A stretch of 16,935 bases of DNA, from contig DDEJ01000035.1 in assembly GCA_002336405.1 (NCBI GenBank), positions 571 through 17,505 of the forward strand, written 5' to 3'. How positions within the stretch are numbered: the first letter of the stretch is position 1; the number at the start of each line of letters is the position of its first letter. A program made the position numbers and the translations under genes. The stretch is from Rhodobacteraceae bacterium UBA1957 (lineage in GTDB: Bacteria > Pseudomonadota > Alphaproteobacteria > Rhodobacterales > Rhodobacteraceae). The notes below the pieces were generated by a model. That model had not been told where the DNA came from. It saw nothing but the letters and a program-made list of their open reading frames with translations, and did no database searches. Shown piece by piece: positions 13,536 to 16,935 of this stretch.

Positions 13536-14846
13536 TTAGTAGACGCCATTTTCCTGCATCATTTCATCCACCGCATCAGCAGCATCCTGCAGGGCTTGAT
13601 CAACGGTTTTATCGCCGAGGATCGCCGCCTGAAGTTCCGGATAGATCAAGTTGCTTGCTTCGATCCAATAGGGGGTCTTTGGCACCGGGAACGCATGGGT
13701 GGCACCCTCTTTGAACACATTCAACGCCTGCGAACGAAACTCATCGCCCTCTGCGGCTTTGACGACATGCTCCCAAACCGCGGTGCGGGTGGGCAACGAC
13801 CCACCAGCTGATTCAGCAATCTGACTGGCCTCACTGGTCAGGAAGGCCACAAGCGATGCCGCTGCCTCTGGGGTGGGGCATTTTTCAGTCACAGAAAACC
13901 CATGATGACCAGACCAACCGGTGTGAATACCGGCGCTGCCCATCGGCTGCACAACAAGCCCAACGTCTCCTGCCGCTTTCGAGCTTTCAGGATCGTTGAA
14001 ATAGCCAGACCAACCCGGCCAATCCAAATTCAAAGCAATCGTGCCAGAGGCAAAGCCAGCCCCTAGCTCATCCCACAAGTAAGAGGTCGTTCCCGGAGGG
14101 ACAGCACCCGCTTTATACAGATCAACAAACCAACCTAAGGCCTCTTTACCGGCATCGCTGTTGAACCCAGGGGTCCAGTCATCATTGAACATCCTGCCAC
14201 CATTGGCGACAACCATTTCATAAAAACGGCCCGACGCACCTTCGTCTTTACCGGCGTATTGCGTGCCATAGAAATTAGGAGGGTCCGCAAAGAAAATTGC
14301 CTGGTCTTTAAACTGGTCTAAGGTGGCTGGTGGCGCCAAATCATACCCGTATTCAGTTTTAAAGGCTGCTTTTTTTGCATCGTCTTCGTAAAGGGATTTT
14401 TGATAATACAGCACAGATACATCAAACTGGGCACGCGGCAGCATCACCAGCTTGCCAGCAACCGTCGACGCGGAAATCATCGCCGGCACAAAACCCGCGA
14501 CCTCACCAGCATCCATAAACGGCGTCAAATCCGTGTAAAGACTAGGATATTGTGGCGCAAAAGACGAATGGTTCGACCCAACGCACCAACTGGTGGTCCC
14601 GGCAGCCAAATCGGATTTAAACTCTTTATCCAATTCAAAATGATTTTTCTTTGAAACGATCTTAACCGTCGCTCCAGTGCTAGCCTCCCATTCCCCGATT
14701 CGGCCATAAAGACCTTCATACTGTTGGCCACCAATCAATTTGGCCTCAACCGTCATACCGTCAAATTCACCTGCTGCAGCAGGCAAAACAGCCCCCATAG
14801 ACAGACAGGTCGTCACCGCAAGAAGCGATTTAAGTGGATTCTTCAT
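13536..14846 (-). CDS. extracellular sugar-binding protein of an ABC transporter (family 1)
   Basis: A 436-residue periplasmic solute-binding protein. The N-terminus is a clear Sec signal: MKNPLK, hydrophobic LLAVTTCLSMGAVL, and an AAA-G cleavage site after about residue 25. Cys14 is not in a lipobox (Thr precedes it), so a soluble periplasmic protein is expected. The mature part begins FDGMTVEAKLIGGQQYEGLY and has the two-lobed family 1 pattern, with several surface-exposed aromatic residues (YLWDELGAGF, LDWPGWSGYF, HTGWSGHHGFS) that could stack on a sugar. Shine-Dalgarno AGGGAG (14854-14859) lies 7 bases before the ATG. It is the first gene of the nine-gene operon and delivers the substrate to the adjacent permeases. 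L-fucose as ligand is inferred from the downstream enzymes. Confidence 0.92.
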   Translation of the reverse strand: MKNPLKSLLAVTTCLSMGAVLPAAAGEFDGMTVEAKLIGGQQYEGLYGRIGEWEASTGATVKIVSKKNHFELDKEFKSDLAAGTTSWCVGSNHSSFAPQYPSLYTDLTPFMDAGEVAGFVPAMISASTVAGKLVMLPRAQFDVSVLYYQKSLYEDDAKKAAFKTEYGYDLAPPATLDQFKDQAIFFADPPNFYGTQYAGKDEGASGRFYEMVVANGGRMFNDDWTPGFNSDAGKEALGWFVDLYKAGAVPPGTTSYLWDELGAGFASGTIALNLDWPGWSGYFNDPESSKAAGDVGLVVQPMGSAGIHTGWSGHHGFSVTEKCPTPEAAASLVAFLTSEASQIAESAGGSLPTRTAVWEHVVKAAEGDEFRSQALNVFKEGATHAFPVPKTPYWIEASNLIYPELQAAILGDKTVDQALQDAADAVDEMMQENGVY

Positions 14847-14861
14847 AATGGTTCTCCCTTT

Positions 14862-14882
14862 AAAAAAGCCAGATTTTCCGGC
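14862..14882 (-). terminator. compact hairpin with T6 tract in the leader of the binding-protein gene
   Basis: Read on the minus strand, GCCGG (14882-14878), loop AAAAT, CTGGC (14872-14868) form a 5-bp stem including one G-T pair, followed at once by TTTTTT (14867-14862). This looks like a small intrinsic terminator, but it lies only about 20 bases before the ATG of the first operon gene and just in front of its Shine-Dalgarno. It may act as an attenuator, as a 5' stabilising hairpin, or be a chance structure. The stem is short. Confidence 0.33.
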
Positions 14883-14888
14883 ATTATT

Positions 14889-14903
14889 GTTTCACATGTA
14901 AAC
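14889..14903. promoter_or_regulatory. palindrome-like element in the divergent promoter region
   Basis: GTTTCACATGTAAAC has matching arms GTTT and AAAC around a 7-base centre that itself contains the palindrome ACATGT. It overlaps the expected -10 and start region of the minus-strand operon promoter. Size and partial symmetry would suit a sugar-operon repressor such as the nearby IclR-family protein, but there is no direct evidence. Confidence 0.3.
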
Positions 14904-14924
14904 TTGACTTTCATATTCAGTCAA
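14904..14924. promoter_or_regulatory. inverted repeat carrying back-to-back -35 boxes of divergent promoters
   Basis: TTGACT (14904-14909) and its exact reverse complement AGTCAA (14919-14924) flank a 9-base AT-rich spacer. Each arm is a 5-of-6 match to the -35 consensus for one direction: plus strand with CATTAT (14926-14931) 16 bases on, toward the amidohydrolase; minus strand with TTACAT (14901-14896) 17 bases on, toward the binding-protein operon. The -10 boxes are weak, suggesting that an activator is needed or that the -10 assignment is off. The symmetrical arrangement would let one bound regulator control both promoters. Confidence 0.4.
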
Positions 14925-14957
14925 TCATTATTCGTGATAGCTTATAGGGAGACGAGT

Positions 14958-15791
14958 ATGTTGTACGATACGCACCTGCACCTGATTTATCCCGATAAAT
15001 TGCGATACCCTTGGTTGGACAGTTTCGAAGTTCTGAATAAACCCAGCACATTCGACACCTATCTAACACGCGCCCACCGCGTTGGGATCACCGGGTGCCT
15101 GCACATGGAAGTTGACGTCGCAGAAGATCAAATCAAAGAAGAAACTGCGCTTGTGGCCGATCTGATGGCTCTGCCTCAAAGCCCAATGCGCGGCGCGATT
15201 TCGGCGTGCCGCCCTGAAGACCCAAACTTTCCGGAATTTTTGGATTGGGCGCAGTCTGTTCCAACCATCAAAGGGTTTCGGCGCGTTTTGCATGTCATGC
15301 CGGATGGCCTGTCACAAACAGATACTTTTCGTAATAATATTAAACGACTGACAGGAACAGGTCTCACATTTGATCTGTGCGTTCTGCCGCATCAACTGGT
15401 CTGGGCCAGCCAATTGATTGATCACTGCCCAGAGGTCACATTCATACTGAACCATTGCGGTGTGCCCGATGTGAAAGCCCGCGAAATAGAGCCTTGGGGC
15501 AGCTCTCTTAGCGAGCTTGCCAAACGCCCCAATGTCCTTGCTAAAATCTCTGGACTGATTGCTTATGGCGACCCAGACAACTGGAGTTTGGACGACCTGC
15601 GACCGTTCTTTGAGCACACCGTCTCGGCCTTTGGCCACAGTAGACTTGTCTGGGGCAGTGATAGCCCGGTTTGCAATCTTGGCGGAGGGTTGGAAACTTG
15701 GGTTAGCGCCACACATGCGTTGACCAACACATGGCAAGCCGCAGACAAAGCTGCATTTTTGCACGATAACGCCAAAGAACTCTGGGGGTGA
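14958..15791 (+). CDS. amidohydrolase-family protein, probable L-fuconolactonase
   Basis: A 277-residue TIM-barrel hydrolase of the COG3618 amidohydrolase group. Metal and catalytic landmarks: DTHLHL at the N-terminus (His6, His8), LPHQL (His145), LNHCGVPD (His166), AKISGL (Lys196) and WGSDSPVCN (Asp235), in the order expected for lactonases of this family. The best-studied relatives open L-fucono-1,5-lactone and similar aldonolactones in the cytoplasm, which fits the step between sugar dehydrogenase and L-fuconate dehydratase. The start at 14958 has GGGAG 6 bases upstream and places the DTHLHL motif at the extreme N-terminus, as usual; an earlier in-frame start at 14724 would run through the divergent gene. 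It is transcribed away from the nine-gene operon, with which it shares the promoter region, and is followed by the IclR gene. Confidence 0.85.
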   Translation: MLYDTHLHLIYPDKLRYPWLDSFEVLNKPSTFDTYLTRAHRVGITGCLHMEVDVAEDQIKEETALVADLMALPQSPMRGAISACRPEDPNFPEFLDWAQSVPTIKGFRRVLHVMPDGLSQTDTFRNNIKRLTGTGLTFDLCVLPHQLVWASQLIDHCPEVTFILNHCGVPDVKAREIEPWGSSLSELAKRPNVLAKISGLIAYGDPDNWSLDDLRPFFEHTVSAFGHSRLVWGSDSPVCNLGGGLETWVSATHALTNTWQAADKAAFLHDNAKELWG

Positions 15792-15869
15792 TAACAAAGC
15801 AGCGGCGAGAATTACCTCTGCAAAGATTTCATACTAGAGGCACTGGCAGAAAAATGAAGGAACTTGACC
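15792..15869 (+). other. spacer between lactonase and IclR genes
   Basis: A 78-base gap. It contains a 5-bp inverted repeat CCTCT/AGAGG (15815-15819 and 15836-15840, 16-base spacer) that might be a regulator site, and no recognisable -35/-10 pair, so the regulator gene may be read through from the lactonase promoter. Confidence 0.25.
15857..15861 (+). promoter_or_regulatory. ribosome binding site fixing a TTG start for the IclR gene
   Basis: AAGGA lies 8 bases before the TTG at 15870 but only 2 bases before the in-frame TTG at 15864, so the former is the likelier start. An ATG at 15854 just upstream is in another frame and ends after 10 codons. Confidence 0.5.
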
Positions 15870-16658
15870 TTGAAGTCCAAAACTGAACCCAATGTCGAGA
15901 AATACAATGCGCCTGCTTTGTCTAAGGGCCTAGATATACTTGAGCTTTTGGCGACAAAAAGCGAAGGCATGAAAAAATCAGAAATCGCCACTGAATTAAA
16001 GCGATCCATCAGTGAAATATTTCGCATGTTAGTAGTTTTGACAGACCGCGGCTATGTCGGCATTGATCCGCTGAGTGAAAAATACACTCTGACGCTCAAG
16101 ATGTTTGAGCAGGCGCATAAAAATCCTCCGATCAAACGCCTGACCAATGTTGCGGCGCATCTGATGGCGGATTTGGCCGTGCGACTGAACCAGTCGGTGC
16201 ACCTGGCTATTCTGTATGGCAGCAATATCTTGGTGATAGCCCAAAACGACCCGCCGGGTAACAATGTAACAAGTGTAAGGCTAGGCGCGCGGGTCCCGAT
16301 TACCCTGACCGCATCAGGGGCAGCCTTGATCAGCCAGATGCCCCAACACCAGCGCGCTGAAATCTGTGCAGGAGTAGAGTTTGCAACCCACGACCATAAT
16401 AAAGTATTTGAGGAAAGCGTCGATCAGGTCATTACAACCGGCGTCTGCGTCAGCCCGTCCATGGTCATTGCAGGCGTTCAAAATATATCTGTGCCGATTC
16501 TTGATTATTCAGGTCTTGTCGTGGCGTCCCTAACAATTCCCTATATTCAGCGGCTTATTTCGACAAATGACCCCGACCTTGATCAGGCAAAAACAGCCCT
16601 CGCCGAGACCGGCAAGAACATCTCAATCCGGTTGGGCGCAGGGGTAAGTACCCTGTAA
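15870..16658 (+). CDS. IclR-family transcriptional regulator
   Basis: About 262 residues, normal length for the family. The N-terminal winged helix-turn-helix spans roughly residues 13-75 (APALSKGLDILELLA, then KSEIATELKRSISEIFRML as the HTH, then DRGYVGIDPLSEKYTLT as the wing). The C-terminal GAF-like effector domain follows from about residue 90, with SVHLAILYGSNILVIAQ, RLGARVPITLTASGAALIS and the VSVPI-like NISVPILDYSGLVVASLTIP. Proteins of this family usually repress or activate a catabolic operon and sense a pathway metabolite. Placement next to the divergent lactonase and transport operon makes it the probable local regulator, acting in the shared promoter region at 14847-14957. No ATG is suitable; TTG at 15870 is chosen for its ribosome binding site, with TTG at 15864 as the alternative. 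Confidence 0.88.
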   Translation: MKSKTEPNVEKYNAPALSKGLDILELLATKSEGMKKSEIATELKRSISEIFRMLVVLTDRGYVGIDPLSEKYTLTLKMFEQAHKNPPIKRLTNVAAHLMADLAVRLNQSVHLAILYGSNILVIAQNDPPGNNVTSVRLGARVPITLTASGAALISQMPQHQRAEICAGVEFATHDHNKVFEESVDQVITTGVCVSPSMVIAGVQNISVPILDYSGLVVASLTIPYIQRLISTNDPDLDQAKTALAETGKNISIRLGAGVSTL

Positions 16659-16797
16659 GGGGCTGAAACTGGTAAATCAAAACACCCAAGCACATTTATT
16701 CAGCCAATTGCCTTTGGATAAGCGCAATAGGCAGACGTGCAACTTCTGGTGGGGTGGCACCAAGACCACCCTGCCCACCAATGTGCGAGCACCCCGC
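16659..16797. other. short region between convergent genes
   Basis: 139 bases between the IclR gene (plus) and the gene entering from the right (minus). It holds one stable inverted repeat near 16747-16780. A minus-strand ORF covering 16677-16865 overlaps the real partial gene in another frame and has an Arg/Cys-rich composition, so it is not annotated. Confidence 0.4.
16747..16780. terminator. inverted repeat between convergent genes, possible terminator
   Basis: TGGTGGG (16747-16753) pairs with CCCACCA (16774-16780); inside it GTGG (16754-16757) pairs with CCAC (16766-16769), leaving a 4-base bulge and an 8-base loop. The combined 11-bp stem is stable but has no T run on either strand. Its place between two converging transcription units suggests a role in transcript ends. 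Confidence 0.28.
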
Positions 16798-16935
16798 TTA
16801 GGACCACCCCGCCGAAAGGTCTTGTCGCATCCGCGCACCGTCTGCATCAAACAGGGGCGTCTCAATTAAACGCGCCGGGCGCCGACTGCCGAGTATTTCG
16901 ATCTCTGCCGCAAGACCCGGCTTGGACAGTCCCCG
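16798..16935 (-). CDS. partial gene, C-terminus of a GcvT-domain protein (dimethylglycine/sarcosine dehydrogenase-like)
   Basis: Only the last 45 codons and TAA stop are in the window; the rest lies to the right. The visible part includes AAEIEILGSRRPARLIETPL followed by FDADGARMRQDLS. This matches the pattern at the very end of GcvT-type aminomethyltransferase domains (EIEILGERRPA, then a Pro-rich turn and PYDPENARLR), as found in fused FAD-dependent dimethylglycine and sarcosine dehydrogenases. Such enzymes demethylate glycine-betaine breakdown products and pass the one-carbon unit to tetrahydrofolate. Composition and codon use look coding. A stand-alone GcvT-family protein is an alternative. 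It is convergent with the IclR gene and probably unrelated to sugar catabolism. Confidence 0.6.
   Translation of the reverse strand, partial: RGLSKPGLAAEIEILGSRRPARLIETPLFDADGARMRQDLSAGWS

Noticed and set aside
16677..16865. A 62-codon minus-strand ORF at the right end
   Set aside because: It overlaps, in another frame, the partial GcvT-type gene whose translation is clearly family-like.
1..16935. CRISPR arrays, tRNA or rRNA genes, insertion sequences, defence systems
   Set aside because: No regularly spaced repeats, tRNA-like cloverleaf, transposase or terminal inverted repeats were seen anywhere in the window.

Overview
The window looks like a chromosomal segment of a marine alphaproteobacterium, most likely roseobacter-type Rhodobacterales. 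This is inferred from moderate GC content, tightly packed operons and the protein families present (a CUT1 sugar ABC system with an IclR regulator, a DUF6880 protein, a class III omega-aminotransferase, a GcvT-type tail). No rRNA or tRNA gene, insertion sequence, phage gene or CRISPR array was found.

Left part (1-5555): a MOSC-domain protein (minus) sits directly behind a possible 42-residue small ORF. A DUF6880-family protein (plus) follows. Next come an NADPH:quinone-reductase-like MDR protein and a cupin, joined by a 1-base stop/start overlap (plus). A class III PLP aminotransferase (minus) converges on the cupin. These appear to be separate transcription units.

Central part (5892-14846): nine minus-strand genes run as one operon, in transcription order: sugar-binding protein, two MalF/MalG-type permeases, UgpC/MalK-type ATPase, a mandelate-racemase-type enolase-superfamily enzyme, an L-rhamnose/L-fucose mutarotase-family protein, a Gfo/Idh/MocA oxidoreductase, a fumarylacetoacetate-hydrolase-family enzyme and L-fuconate dehydratase. 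Divergent from it (14958-16658, plus) lie an amidohydrolase resembling L-fuconolactonase and an IclR-family regulator. Together they outline the non-phosphorylating L-fucose route: import, anomer interconversion, oxidation to lactone, lactone opening, dehydration of L-fuconate, then hydrolytic cleavage of a diketo acid to pyruvate and lactate. The dehydrogenase that makes the diketo acid is not in the window. Only one oxidoreductase, of the Gfo/Idh/MocA type, is available for the first oxidation. A second acid-sugar dehydratase-like enzyme with a complete mandelate-racemase active site suggests a second related substrate.

Regulatory structure: the 111-base divergent promoter region holds a perfect inverted repeat whose two arms look like the -35 boxes of the two opposing promoters. 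A strong 10-bp hairpin lies between the binding-protein and permease genes. A compact hairpin followed by six T residues lies just before the binding-protein ribosome binding site.

Right end: a minus-strand gene enters from beyond the window. Its last 45 codons resemble the C-terminus of GcvT-domain proteins such as dimethylglycine or sarcosine dehydrogenases.
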